In this document: in pieces, positions 1-9,244 of the stretch | Position numbering within the stretch: position 1 is the first letter of the stretch | How the letters are laid out: the number at the start of each line of letters is the position of its first letter | Assembly: GCF_003007785.1 (NCBI RefSeq) | Contig: NZ_PXOH01000005.1 | Span: forward strand, 1 to 64,000 | Source: Aphanothece hegewaldii CCALA 016 | Lineage (GTDB): Bacteria > Cyanobacteriota > Cyanobacteriia > Cyanobacteriales > Microcystaceae | Length of the DNA: 64,000 nt | Direction: 5' to 3' | Notes under the pieces: model-generated | The model's input: the letters and a program-made list of their open reading frames with translations, nothing else | Told to the model about the DNA's origin: nothing | Databases searched by the model: none | Made by a program: the position numbers and the translations under genes

Positions 1-70
1 AATTTTTACCTACTAGCAACAACTAGAGCCACTAAAAGCTTACCACAAATATACAATTAATTATGCATTG

Positions 71-1867
71 TTACTTATCAAACACATTTTTATCGGGTGA
101 ACCGTCGGGCGCAATTTCTTTCTTCTTACTATTCCCATGTAGATCCATAAAATAGATCTCATCAAAGGTTTTTTCTAAACTCTGACGCATTCCTCTAAAA
201 GTCGGATTATCGAGATAGCCATGATTAGTAATAAATGCTAAAATACCCGAACCAGTACGATCGATTCTCCATTGTCCAAAACGTATAAACTTAACATAAT
301 CATCTTGTAGCCCTTTTGGATTTTTCTCGCCTAAAGTTTTTCCATCAATTTGATAGTAATCTCGTACTAAATTACTGATCCATTCTCCTGTATTTGATGA
401 TTGATAAGAATAAGGAGGATTTCCTATTACAATCATTACAGGTGTATCTCGTTTAATTGTTGATGCTTCATTTGCTTCAAGTGCGACAAATTGACCAAAT
501 AATATATCTGATTTTTTCATCGCTTCATCTAGTGTATTCGTCAGATATATTCCTAATCTTTGTTTTCCTGTAAACTGATAGCCAAGTTCTTGTAGTTGTA
601 ATCCTAGTTTAAGATGAGCAATAGCATAGGGTGCCATCAACAACTCAAAACCAAATAACCGATTTAATAAATTATCTCTCACATAACTATCCCACTGGTT
701 AGCCATGCCAATTTCTTCTAAATTACGATAAATTTGTTTAATAACTTCATAAAGAAATGTCCCTGTACCCGTTGCGGGATCGAGTATTTGTACTTTGGGT
801 TTATTGGTGATAGGATCTTTTGTATTGTCTGCTAAACCTAATGGTAGATCGAAACGATTTTTTAAGATTGCATCAACCGAGCGCACCATAAATGATACAA
901 CGGGTTCAGGTGTATAATAAACGCCACGACTCTTCCGCAAAGCTGCATTATAAGACGCGAGAAATGTTTCATAAAAATGGACTACGGGATCTTCTTGACG
1001 GGTACGTTGTCCAAAGTTTTCGAGAATGCTATCCATATCCACACTAGATAGCAATTGTACCAAATCATCGATCGCCCAATCAATCTGACTAATCAGATCA
1101 GTTTCAACAATAGTATTAAACAACCGTTTTAGAAACGGGTTTGTTGCAGGTATATATGTACTAGCGGTACGACGAGTAAATTTCTCACCATCTATATTTT
1201 GAGCATGACCCACTCTAGCAGCAAACAGTCCATAGGATAGAGTTTGAGCATACATATCCGCAAAGTCTGTATCATTGAGATCGGGTAATAATACCTCACT
1301 AAAACCCTGCTTTAATTGATGCAATTCACTTTCAGGGGTTTCCAATAAAGTAGTAGCTGTAGCAAACCTGATCGCTTTCGTTAACCTCGCCATTTGTCGG
1401 GCTAAGTCTTCAGGACTATTGACAATTTCGCCATTATATGATAAAAACTGATCGAGTAATGCAGCTACCTGATCAGCATCTCTTATTTGAAGTTTATTCC
1501 CACTTTGAACCGCTAAAACCTCTTGTAGTCTACGTTTTCCGTTGACGTACCAGCGAAATTCTAAATAATTGGTTAATACTAAATTAGAAAATGACTCTAA
1601 GTAGCGTTGTAACTGTTCTGTTTTTTCAGTTTGATCTAAATTTATCCCAATATCTTTAGCTTCGACATAACCCACCAGCAATTCCCGACGCTTTACGGTA
1701 AAATCTGGAATACCTGCTTTATTACCCTTTTCTTCAATAACAGCATCAATTCTTTTTTCTGGATCGTCTAATAAATCTTTCAATGCTAGATAATGACTTC
1801 TTTCACTACCTTTTTGTAGATTTTTTTGCAGCAATTTAAGATAACCATCAAAAGATATGAACGGCAT
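71..1867 (-). CDS. Type IIG/ISP-like restriction-modification enzyme, C-terminally truncated
   Basis: The N-terminal ~150 residues resemble the nuclease-like region of single-chain type IIG enzymes. An N6-adenine methyltransferase domain follows, with SAM motif DPATGTGTF near residue 363 and catalytic NPPY near residue 482. Such proteins usually run to about 1,000 residues and continue after the PDKNVFDI block into the rest of the methylase and the target-recognition domain. Here the reading frame ends at NVFD-K-stop, 598 residues, and the next 70 bases show no continuation. The gene is therefore probably a remnant without its own specificity domain. The family call is confident; loss of function is inferred. 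It stands alone, about 170 bp upstream of the thymidylate kinase gene's 3' end. Confidence 0.75.
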   Translation of the reverse strand: MPFISFDGYLKLLQKNLQKGSERSHYLALKDLLDDPEKRIDAVIEEKGNKAGIPDFTVKRRELLVGYVEAKDIGINLDQTEKTEQLQRYLESFSNLVLTNYLEFRWYVNGKRRLQEVLAVQSGNKLQIRDADQVAALLDQFLSYNGEIVNSPEDLARQMARLTKAIRFATATTLLETPESELHQLKQGFSEVLLPDLNDTDFADMYAQTLSYGLFAARVGHAQNIDGEKFTRRTASTYIPATNPFLKRLFNTIVETDLISQIDWAIDDLVQLLSSVDMDSILENFGQRTRQEDPVVHFYETFLASYNAALRKSRGVYYTPEPVVSFMVRSVDAILKNRFDLPLGLADNTKDPITNKPKVQILDPATGTGTFLYEVIKQIYRNLEEIGMANQWDSYVRDNLLNRLFGFELLMAPYAIAHLKLGLQLQELGYQFTGKQRLGIYLTNTLDEAMKKSDILFGQFVALEANEASTIKRDTPVMIVIGNPPYSYQSSNTGEWISNLVRDYYQIDGKTLGEKNPKGLQDDYVKFIRFGQWRIDRTGSGILAFITNHGYLDNPTFRGMRQSLEKTFDEIYFMDLHGNSKKKEIAPDGSPDKNVFDK

Positions 1868-1930
1868 TAAATGACCTAAGTTTTCTTTAAGATTATAGTA
1901 TGCGAGGAATTAAACATTGCTCAGTCAGTC

Positions 1931-2043
1931 AGCGAATAAATTCACACATCTTAAGCTAAAGTCCATTAAAATGGACTGAAAACCCCCCGAATTAGTCGGT
2001 TTTAACCGACTTAAGCTTTGAGACAGAGAATTTATTCTATGGC
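1931..2043. mobile_element. MITE-like palindromic element (copy 1)
   Basis: About 113 bp with imperfect terminal inverted repeats: AATAAATTC near 1935 pairs with GAATTTATT near 2028, and each end continues toward AAGCT. Inside are two small palindromes, GTCCATT/AATGGAC and GTCGGTT/AACCGAC. The right end overlaps the 3' end of the thymidylate kinase gene and supplies its TAG stop. A second copy in the opposite orientation lies at 17241-17402. It encodes no protein and so would need a transposase in trans; the mobility class is inferred from structure. Confidence 0.6.
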
Positions 2044-2678
2044 GTACTTTTGCTAACGGCAATTCCTTCTAAATACTGAATAATTTGTTGATGGATATTT
2101 TCTATAGTATCCTGTCCATTAATGATTAATTTATTTCCTTCATACTCAGAAAAAATATTAATAAAGTTCTCTCTAACATGATTTAACTTTTCTTCATTCT
2201 CATAGACTTCTTTTAGCTGTCTTTCTGCTATTCTATTTAACGAAACTTGTACAGATATATCTAGATAAATCACTACATCAGGTTGAGGAAATTTAGCATT
2301 AAGTTGACTAACAAACTGAAATTCTTCGAGAGTATTACAGTTATACGCAAGGGAGGAAAAATAATATCGTGTGGTAATGACATGACAGTGATCTTGTTGC
2401 GTTAATTTTAAGATACCATCCACATCATTATAAATATGATAGTGTCGATCTGCTGCAAAAAGATAGGCCATCTGTTCATCAAACTTTTTTTTATCTTGAA
2501 TGGGAATAATTGAGCTTTGCATCGCTTCTCTTATTAGTTTCCCAATGACTCCAGTTGTCGGTTCTGGACTTAAAATAGCTGATTGATTTTGTGTAATAAA
2601 ATATTCTTTTAATAAATTCGCTTGCGTTGATGTTCCTGAACCATCAATACCTTCAAAAACAATAAATAATGATTTCAT
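2037..2678 (-). CDS. tmk: Thymidylate kinase (dTMP kinase)
   Basis: Phosphorylates dTMP to dTDP in the dTTP pathway. The 213-residue length is typical. The P-loop GIDGSGTST lies at residues 10-18. The DRxxxS-type substrate segment is present in altered form, TRYYFSSLAYN, in place of the usual DRY, so the enzyme is slightly divergent. A LID-like basic stretch RIAERQLKE follows. The last codon and stop lie inside a palindromic repeat, so the C-terminus may have been altered by that insertion. The gene is 3 bp downstream of the DUF29 gene and probably cotranscribed with it. A second tmk elsewhere in the genome cannot be excluded. Confidence 0.85.
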   Translation of the reverse strand: MKSLFIVFEGIDGSGTSTQANLLKEYFITQNQSAILSPEPTTGVIGKLIREAMQSSIIPIQDKKKFDEQMAYLFAADRHYHIYNDVDGILKLTQQDHCHVITTRYYFSSLAYNCNTLEEFQFVSQLNAKFPQPDVVIYLDISVQVSLNRIAERQLKEVYENEEKLNHVRENFINIFSEYEGNKLIINGQDTIENIHQQIIQYLEGIAVSKSTP

Positions 2679-2681
2679 TTG

Positions 2682-3149
2682 CTATTCTGGGAAATAATCT
2701 GAGTTTAAAACATTTTCTATCGTAAAAGGAGGTTCTGAGGGAAACATATTAGAAGAAAGTTGATATTTTTTTAGAATAACTTTTCGAGCTTTTTGATAAC
2801 AATCTAAAAAAACTTCCTCTAAAATAGGTTTTAGACTAGGACTATCTTCTAAAGTTAATTCTAGTTGACTTCTTTGCTCAACTACGGTTACTCTCCATCC
2901 TCTTTCATTATATGCTTTTTCCGCTTCCCAATATTGAAGTTTAAGTAAATGTTCAATGATAGTAATTAAACGACTTAGTAATTCTCTTTTTTCGCTTCTT
3001 CCCATACTTTCTATTTCTTCGATAACATTTTCCCAGTCTACTTGTTCAAACTGTTTTTCTTTCAATAAAGTAGCCGTATTTTGTATCCATTGATAAAAAT
3101 CTTGTTCGTATAAATTTTTTTTGGAATTAGACGTAATTGAATTTTGCAT
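2682..3149 (-). CDS. DUF29 family protein
   Basis: 155 residues matching the cyanobacterial DUF29 pattern: an N-terminal LYEQDFYQWIQNTATLLKEK segment, the acidic block ENVIEEIESMGRSEKREL, then a helical region HLLKLQYW. The family is abundant and often multicopy in cyanobacteria. Its function is unknown; all-helical cytoplasmic proteins are expected. It lies directly upstream of tmk with a 3-bp gap, which implies cotranscription but says little about its role. Confidence 0.8.
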   Translation of the reverse strand: MQNSITSNSKKNLYEQDFYQWIQNTATLLKEKQFEQVDWENVIEEIESMGRSEKRELLSRLITIIEHLLKLQYWEAEKAYNERGWRVTVVEQRSQLELTLEDSPSLKPILEEVFLDCYQKARKVILKKYQLSSNMFPSEPPFTIENVLNSDYFPE

Positions 3150-3188
3150 ATTTTTCTCTCACTCTACAATAATTATAATTGTTCTCGT

Positions 3189-4622
3189 CTATTTTTTAAC
3201 TGACTTTCTGCGCCATATTAGCCAAGTCTCTAGCAAATCTAATAATGTTTTATTATTTTGTAAAGATTGACTTTGATATTCTAAGGCTACTTGATGAATA
3301 ATTTCTGAAATTGTTAAAGAAGGTAAAGGGAATTCGGCTAAAGATTGTATTTTTATTTTATGTTGAATAGCTAAAGCGATCGCACTAATTATATCTTCTG
3401 CTTGTTTCCCAATAATATGTCCTCCTAAAATCGTTCCTTTTTGGTCTAAAATTAATTTAATAAATCCTGTAGTTTGTCCGATAATCTGTGCTTGAGTATT
3501 AATCTTATAAGGTTGTTGTATAACTCTAATTTTATCGCCATATTGTTTTTTTGCTTGTCTTTCGCTTAGTCCAACTCTAGCAATCGGTGGCTCAGTAAAG
3601 ATACAATAGGGAAGATGATTATAACTAACTTGAAACTTAGGATAAAACAGTATATTTTTGAGAATAATATTGACTTCTTGCTGTGCGATGTGGGGTAAAC
3701 AATAACCCCCTAATACACTCCCACAAGCATAAATTCTAGGATTCGTTGTTTGTAACTTTGTATTAACATAAATTCCATTTGGCTCGACTTTTACGCCTAC
3801 CTGCTGTAGATTTAAACCTTCTAGATTTGGGAAAGGATGAAAAGCGATAATAATCTCATCAGTTTCAATTGCTTGATTTCCAGCTTGTAGCCATTTTTGA
3901 CCATTTATTGATTTTACATGAGTTACAGGAGTTCGAGTAAATAGAATAATTCCTTCTGCTTCGAGTTGTGTTTGCAATAACCAAGAAATCTCAGAATCTT
4001 CGTGAGGTAATAATCTTTCACTTTCAACTAAAAGAGTTACCTGTTTACCACACCGTCTCAAATTTTGTGCTAATTGTATAGCTCCTGGTGTCTCTCCAAT
4101 AATAGTCAAGTTTTCGGGTAAATCATCGAGTGTATTTTTTTGCCAAACTTGGGAAACCGTTAAATAATCAATATTCTCTAACCCGTTAATATTCGGTTGA
4201 ACAAAAATTGAACCTGTTGCAAGTAAATAAGTACGCGATCGCAATCGTCTTTGATCTACAATAAATCCTAGGTAGGGAAGTCTGCAAAACTCCCCGATAC
4301 CCGAAATAACATCAACTCCTTTCGCTGCAAGTAGCGATAAAGAATGATACTCCGATAAAATCGTTTCTGCTTCTTTTGTCCAAGCTTGAATTAATTGCCA
4401 ATTCGGTTTAATGTCTAAATTTGAGGCAACCTGATTCACCTGAGCAAATAGATTTGTAAAATGGGTGTAGGTGCGTCCAAAAATCGCCTCAGATCTATCT
4501 ATATTCGCCTTAGACGATTGTTCAACTAAAGCGACTCGCATTTTGAGGTTAGATGCTCTAGAAGCCGCATAAATCGCCTCAGCCGTGTTACCGATGACAA
4601 TTAAGTCATAATCAACAAACAT
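3189..4622 (-). CDS. Pyridine nucleotide-disulfide oxidoreductase-like flavoprotein lacking the redox disulfide
   Basis: About 477 residues with the fold order of dihydrolipoamide dehydrogenase or mercuric reductase: an FAD-binding beta-alpha-beta start (YDLIVIGNTAEA), a second nucleotide-binding motif (TIIGETPGA), an FAD-binding segment IYACGS and a C-terminal dimerisation domain with TEPPIARVGLSE. The CxxxxC disulfide after the first Rossmann unit is absent, and so is the C-terminal catalytic His of the HPTxxE motif (here LPSLTISE). Thiol-disulfide chemistry is therefore unlikely. The ATG at 4622 is preferred to an upstream GTG. It starts 11 bp after the cupB stop and is probably the last gene of the ndhF4-ndhD4-cupB operon. 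Confidence 0.75.
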   Translation of the reverse strand: MFVDYDLIVIGNTAEAIYAASRASNLKMRVALVEQSSKANIDRSEAIFGRTYTHFTNLFAQVNQVASNLDIKPNWQLIQAWTKEAETILSEYHSLSLLAAKGVDVISGIGEFCRLPYLGFIVDQRRLRSRTYLLATGSIFVQPNINGLENIDYLTVSQVWQKNTLDDLPENLTIIGETPGAIQLAQNLRRCGKQVTLLVESERLLPHEDSEISWLLQTQLEAEGIILFTRTPVTHVKSINGQKWLQAGNQAIETDEIIIAFHPFPNLEGLNLQQVGVKVEPNGIYVNTKLQTTNPRIYACGSVLGGYCLPHIAQQEVNIILKNILFYPKFQVSYNHLPYCIFTEPPIARVGLSERQAKKQYGDKIRVIQQPYKINTQAQIIGQTTGFIKLILDQKGTILGGHIIGKQAEDIISAIALAIQHKIKIQSLAEFPLPSLTISEIIHQVALEYQSQSLQNNKTLLDLLETWLIWRRKSVKK

Positions 4623-4633
4623 GGTTAACACAC

Positions 4634-5764
4634 TTACTGATTAACATCTAGAATACGAGAAGTCAAAAACCGATTCATCCATTTTTCTAAGTAGGCGCGA
4701 TTGGCTTTTTGTTGCATCAAATCTGTGGTATCCATAGGATAAGGTGCTAAACCTTTAATGGCTGCTGTTGTGACACAAAACATCGATTTTTGGAACGTTT
4801 CGCAAATTTGTACCAGTAAATCTTCTTCTTGACGAAAACTTTGACGATAAAATTGGTGTAAGTATTCAGGCAAAAAGTGGCGCATATCCTGCATCAATAA
4901 AGTAGGGGGAATTCCTGCACCACCAACCGGCAACGGATCAGCGTATAATGCACCATAAGTAAACATTCCTTGATCATAGGGAATTTGATACGCTTGAGCA
5001 TTATAAGAAATTGTGCCAGGGAAAGGCGTACCCCTAAAGAAAACTGCTTCGACATAAGGTACCGCAGTATCCATTAAAAAAGTTAAATTTGCTTCTTTAG
5101 GAATAACATCGTAAGTTTGTCCCTTCACTTTGACTTGATAGGTAATGGGTGTACCCGCATCGGCGACTAAACCATCTAAAATATGTTGAACCACATCAGG
5201 AATAGTTTTAATCTCCCCACCATCATAGCGATCGGATAAACTTAAAAACATATCTGCCATGATGCGCCAGAATTGCCCTAAACCACTGTAATAGGCCATC
5301 ATCCGCATTTGTTCGGGCAAAAAATCAGGGAATGCTTTATGCAGCGACATCATAAATAAATTCCCTTTAAATTTAGCCTGAACGACTTTTTCGACGACTG
5401 CTAAAAACTCAGGACTATCGACATAAGCATCTAACTGTCCTCCACCATGCCAAAACATGGCCTTCATACAATATTCAGCATATTCATAGTTTATGCGATC
5501 GTGCCACCAATGTTTTAGCAAGCGAGAAAAGGTCACATCGCCATTAAAGTATTTAAAGAAGGGAAACAAAACCAAAAACTGATTGTCTGCAATATAGATG
5601 AGATTGTTAGAATAAGCATCTAAGACAACGCCGTAGCTTTTAAGAATACCAACGACTTCGAGAACATTTTCTTTTGAGTCTTTGAGTAATGCTTGTCCCG
5701 TTTCTATGCGATGAATAGCTTCTGCAAGTGGATGATTAGAGGGTTTAAGTTGTGTCGTTACCAT
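4634..5764 (-). CDS. cupB: CO2 hydration protein CupB (ChpX)
   Basis: 376 residues of the ChpX/ChpY family, the NDH-1-associated subunits that hydrate CO2 to bicarbonate on the cytoplasmic side of the thylakoid membrane. It carries typical His- and Trp-rich segments such as LLKHWWHDRINYEYAEYC and FWHGGGQLDAY. The length fits CupB rather than the longer CupA, and the neighbours ndhF4 and ndhD4 are the partners of CupB in the constitutive NDH-1MS' complex. It follows ndhD4 by 21 bp, a spacer made of a dispersed repeat. Confident from family and context. Confidence 0.92.
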   Translation of the reverse strand: MVTTQLKPSNHPLAEAIHRIETGQALLKDSKENVLEVVGILKSYGVVLDAYSNNLIYIADNQFLVLFPFFKYFNGDVTFSRLLKHWWHDRINYEYAEYCMKAMFWHGGGQLDAYVDSPEFLAVVEKVVQAKFKGNLFMMSLHKAFPDFLPEQMRMMAYYSGLGQFWRIMADMFLSLSDRYDGGEIKTIPDVVQHILDGLVADAGTPITYQVKVKGQTYDVIPKEANLTFLMDTAVPYVEAVFFRGTPFPGTISYNAQAYQIPYDQGMFTYGALYADPLPVGGAGIPPTLLMQDMRHFLPEYLHQFYRQSFRQEEDLLVQICETFQKSMFCVTTAAIKGLAPYPMDTTDLMQQKANRAYLEKWMNRFLTSRILDVNQ

Positions 5765-5769
5765 GTTTA

Positions 5770-5808
5770 TATAATTGATTACTGATTACTGTTCACTGTT
5801 TACTGATA
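5770..5808. repeat. Short dispersed TTACTG/CAGTAA-type repeat at the ndhD4-cupB junction
   Basis: Degenerate tandem units of the TTACTGWTTACTG type, read CAGTAAWCAGT on the minus strand. They encode the last residues of NdhD4 (LSVNSEQ) and its TAA stop, then run almost to the cupB start. The same family occurs after ccmM (13561-13655) and after rbcL (16203-16331). Confidence 0.7.
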
Positions 5809-7291
5809 AAGCAACATCCGAAGTACCTGTTAGTAAAACCGAGACTTGGGGTTCACTCCAACGCACCATCCAACTCGGTTGTATTCCTAACACAATAATT
5901 AATATAGCTAAAACAAAAGCGGGGGCGCGTTCTGCCCATAAAACCTGTGGAAGTCGAGAAAGTTCGGTTGTCAGACGGCCAAAAAATACACGGTTAATCA
6001 TCAGGAGAAAGTAAACCGCCGTTAAACCACTACTAATTAAGCAAAGCAAAGTTTGTATGGGAAAAATCGGAAAACTTCCTCTGAATACCAAAAATTCAGC
6101 GATAAAGCCCACCATTCCAGGAATACCAGCGCTCGCCATTACTGCTAAAATCATCAGACTACCAACAATGGGTAAACCTCTTTGCGGGTTGAGTAAACCT
6201 TTGAGATAATACACATCACGGCTACCCGTTTTCTTGTAAACAATACCCACCAACAAGAATAACAATGCCGAAATTAAACCATGACTCACCATTTGGAAAA
6301 TAGACGCGGTGATACTCAGACGAGTCGCAGCAGCAACAGCAAGTAAAATATAACCCATGTGGGCAATGGAAGAATAGGCGACAACTTTTTTCATATCTCG
6401 TTGCGCGATCGCACATGAAGCCCCATATAATGCACTAATAGCCGCTAATGTGGCCATACTTGGCGCGAGATATTGCCAAGCATCTAAAAATAACCCGACA
6501 CCAAAGCGTAATAGTCCATAAGTTCCCAACTTCAATAATACACCCGCTAATAAAACCGAAACGGGGGTCGATGCTTCAACGTGGGCATCAGGTAACCAAG
6601 TATGAAAGGGAAAAATCGGAATTTTAATCCCTAAACCCACCAATAAAGGCGTAATTAAGAGTAATTGCGTTCCCAAGGGTAAAGCATCTGCACCTAGACT
6701 CATTTCCCGCAAAAAGGCATAATCAAAACTGGTTGCGCCACTTAACCATACCAACCCCAAGAAGGAAACTAAAACCAAAAAGCCCGATACTGAGGTATAG
6801 AGGAGAAATTTCATCGCTGCATAACCCCGTCTTTCTCCTCCCCAAATGGCAATAAGAAAGTAAAGGGGGACAATTTCTAATTCATAGAACAAGAAAAATA
6901 ATAGTAAATCTTGTGCTAAAAATGCTCCTGCTACCCCCGTACTGAGCAAAAATAAAAGAGCATAATAGAAACGAGGTCGGTGTATCGTTGTACTGGTACT
7001 CCCAATAGCAATGAGAGTCAGTAAACTATTTAAAAAAAGCATGGGAAAGGATAAACCATCTATCCCAAGATGGTAATTTAAACCTAACCCTTTAATCCAA
7101 GGTAAGTACTCAACAAACTGAATATCTGGAATATTAGGATTAAACTGAAAGACCAAAATAATATTTAAAGCGAGGATGATTGAAGCAATTATTATCGCTA
7201 TTTTTTTGGTTCTTTTTGCCTCTAATTCGATTGGTAAAAAACTTATTAAAATTGCACCTAAAATAGGTATTAAAACAAAAGCATTTAACAT
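5786..7291 (-). CDS. ndhD4: NDH-1 subunit D4 (NdhD4, CO2-uptake complex)
   Basis: A proton-pumping membrane subunit of the Mrp-antiporter-like NdhD family. It has about fourteen membrane segments, the conserved LLFFLFYELEIVPLYFLI segment (Glu in TM5) and the FPFHTWLPDAHVEAST motif. Downstream of ndhF4 and upstream of cupB, it belongs to the NDH-1MS' CO2-uptake complex. I start it at 7291 (MLNAFVLIP), with GAGGG upstream, because NdhD proteins begin almost at the first membrane helix; an upstream in-frame ATG at 7339 would add a basic 16-residue leader. Its last residues are encoded by a dispersed repeat. Confidence 0.9.
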   Translation of the reverse strand: MLNAFVLIPILGAILISFLPIELEAKRTKKIAIIIASIILALNIILVFQFNPNIPDIQFVEYLPWIKGLGLNYHLGIDGLSFPMLFLNSLLTLIAIGSTSTTIHRPRFYYALLFLLSTGVAGAFLAQDLLLFFLFYELEIVPLYFLIAIWGGERRGYAAMKFLLYTSVSGFLVLVSFLGLVWLSGATSFDYAFLREMSLGADALPLGTQLLLITPLLVGLGIKIPIFPFHTWLPDAHVEASTPVSVLLAGVLLKLGTYGLLRFGVGLFLDAWQYLAPSMATLAAISALYGASCAIAQRDMKKVVAYSSIAHMGYILLAVAAATRLSITASIFQMVSHGLISALLFLLVGIVYKKTGSRDVYYLKGLLNPQRGLPIVGSLMILAVMASAGIPGMVGFIAEFLVFRGSFPIFPIQTLLCLISSGLTAVYFLLMINRVFFGRLTTELSRLPQVLWAERAPAFVLAILIIVLGIQPSWMVRWSEPQVSVLLTGTSDVALSVNSEQ

Positions 7292-7348
7292 CTTTACCGT
7301 TTTCCCTCTTTTTTTGCGAATAGGGTGATACTCTCCCACCCATTTTTA

Positions 7349-9244
7349 TTAACTAATTAAAGATGACCAATAATTAATCATCATTGACCATTGACCATTA
7401 ACCAGCGACCAAAGTATTAAAATAACGCCGACAATAATCGTGAGTAAATAAAACTGAGATTGTCCAGTAGCATTGTATTTCAGCGTATTTCCACTCAAAA
7501 TAGCCGCTAAACTCACTAAATTAACAAACCCATCAATCACATAGCGATCGAGCCAAGCGGTAATTTTAGATAGTGTAGCAACAACCCAAACCACCGTCAC
7601 TTGATAAATTCTGTCTAAATAAAAATCGTAGGCGAATAAATCTTGTAAAAATCTTAATGATAATTGTGTCGGTCTGGCCCATGCGCGTCGTAATTCGATC
7701 GTTGAACCAATGAGAAAACCCAAAAATCCTGATAGAACCAATAAAGGCATCGCCCATTGTACAACCCCAGAATCATTATCGATCACAGGTGTAACATTTG
7801 ATAGCCACAAATTCCAGCGAATTGGAATAATGGGAACAATTAAATTAATAATGATTAAAGTCACCATCGGAAACGCCATCGGCCAAGCAACTTCGGGAGT
7901 ACGGCGAGTTTTGCTTTGAGGTTGTCCCAAAAAGACCAAGCGAAAGACTCTAGTGAGGTTTAGAGCGTTAAAACAGTTAACAAACATCAAAACCGCCAAT
8001 AACCAGCCATCAACTGCCAGAGACCCATTAAACCAACGCTGTAGCGTCCAGAATAAACTCATCGGCATTAGCGCGATCAGACCTGCCGAACCTACGATAA
8101 AAGCGGTGGTCGTTGCGGGCATTTTTGACCATAATCCCCCCATTTCCGTAATATTTTGGTTACTCGTCGATGTAATAATTGCCCCAATACTCATGAAGAG
8201 TAAGGCTTTGGCTGCTGCGTGAGAAAATAATAATAAAATGGCGATATCGACATGACCTAAACCCACTGCAATAAAAACTAAGCCTAAAAACGCACTGGTT
8301 GAATGGGACAAAGCGCGTTTAATATCGATTTGCGCCAAAGCCATTAAAGAGGTTCCAAGGGCGGTTACAGTTCCTAAAACGACGAGTGTATCGGAAACAA
8401 CCGGAGATAAGCTAAAGACTGGCTGTAATTTAATCAAAACATAAGCACCCGCCGAAACAACGATCGAATTTCGCATAATTCCAGCAGGGTTCGGCCCTTC
8501 CATCGCTTCATCTAACCACAGGTTTAGGGGAAACTGGGCGCATTTACCCGTCGGCCCCGCAATTAAGGATAAACCGATTAAAGTGATCGTTAGAGGGGGT
8601 AATGATGAGGTTTCTGTCCAAGTTTCGAGTTGAGAAAAGGTTAAACCCGCCCCATAACTCGATAGGGCAACCAAACCCATTAATAATAAAATATCCCCAA
8701 CTCGTTTGGTTAAAAAGGCATCGCGGGCGGCGGTAACGACTAAGGGTTGAGCATACCAAAAACCCACCAGAAGATAGGTTGAGAAGGTTAGCATTTCCAG
8801 TAAGCCATAACTCAACAGTAACGAGTCACTTAGGGCGATTCCGCTTAATGCTGCCTCAAAAAAGCCGATTAAGCCAAAAAATCGGGCTAGTGACCAGTCT
8901 TTTTCCATGTAGCCGAGAGCATAAAATTGGGCGAGTAAGCCGATGCCTGTAATAAGTTCTAATGCTCCTAGACTGACTGGAGATAATTCCATAACCAAAG
9001 TTAGATCTAGATCAGCTACTTTGAGCCAATGATAGATTAATTGTTGGGTTTGGACTTGCCAAATTTGACTAAATGCGATCGCGCCGTGAGCCAGAGCCAA
9101 CACGGTCATTGATAAGTTTAGATAAGCTGCTGGACGCGGGCCCGTCCGTCGCACGATTCCCAATGACCAAGGGAGCGTCAAAATCGACCCTATCAGTCCA
9201 TAAAAGGGAATAAACCAACTGTTAAAGAGAAAAAAATGACTCAT
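7349..9244 (-). CDS. ndhF4: NDH-1 subunit F4 (NdhF4, CO2-uptake complex)
   Basis: 631 residues of the NdhF family. Multiple membrane helices are present, with the conserved segments GPTGKCAQFPLNLWLDEAME (quinone-antiporter motif with Lys and His/Glu positions) and SHAAAKALLFMSIGA. It is shorter than respiratory NdhF1, consistent with the F3/F4 CO2-uptake types, and it lies in an operon with ndhD4 and cupB. It is the first gene of the minus-strand operon, divergent from the ccm operon across an 800-bp spacer. The F4 designation rests on the cupB neighbour. Confidence 0.9.
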   Translation of the reverse strand: MSHFFLFNSWFIPFYGLIGSILTLPWSLGIVRRTGPRPAAYLNLSMTVLALAHGAIAFSQIWQVQTQQLIYHWLKVADLDLTLVMELSPVSLGALELITGIGLLAQFYALGYMEKDWSLARFFGLIGFFEAALSGIALSDSLLLSYGLLEMLTFSTYLLVGFWYAQPLVVTAARDAFLTKRVGDILLLMGLVALSSYGAGLTFSQLETWTETSSLPPLTITLIGLSLIAGPTGKCAQFPLNLWLDEAMEGPNPAGIMRNSIVVSAGAYVLIKLQPVFSLSPVVSDTLVVLGTVTALGTSLMALAQIDIKRALSHSTSAFLGLVFIAVGLGHVDIAILLLFSHAAAKALLFMSIGAIITSTSNQNITEMGGLWSKMPATTTAFIVGSAGLIALMPMSLFWTLQRWFNGSLAVDGWLLAVLMFVNCFNALNLTRVFRLVFLGQPQSKTRRTPEVAWPMAFPMVTLIIINLIVPIIPIRWNLWLSNVTPVIDNDSGVVQWAMPLLVLSGFLGFLIGSTIELRRAWARPTQLSLRFLQDLFAYDFYLDRIYQVTVVWVVATLSKITAWLDRYVIDGFVNLVSLAAILSGNTLKYNATGQSQFYLLTIIVGVILILWSLVNGQWSMMINYWSSLIS

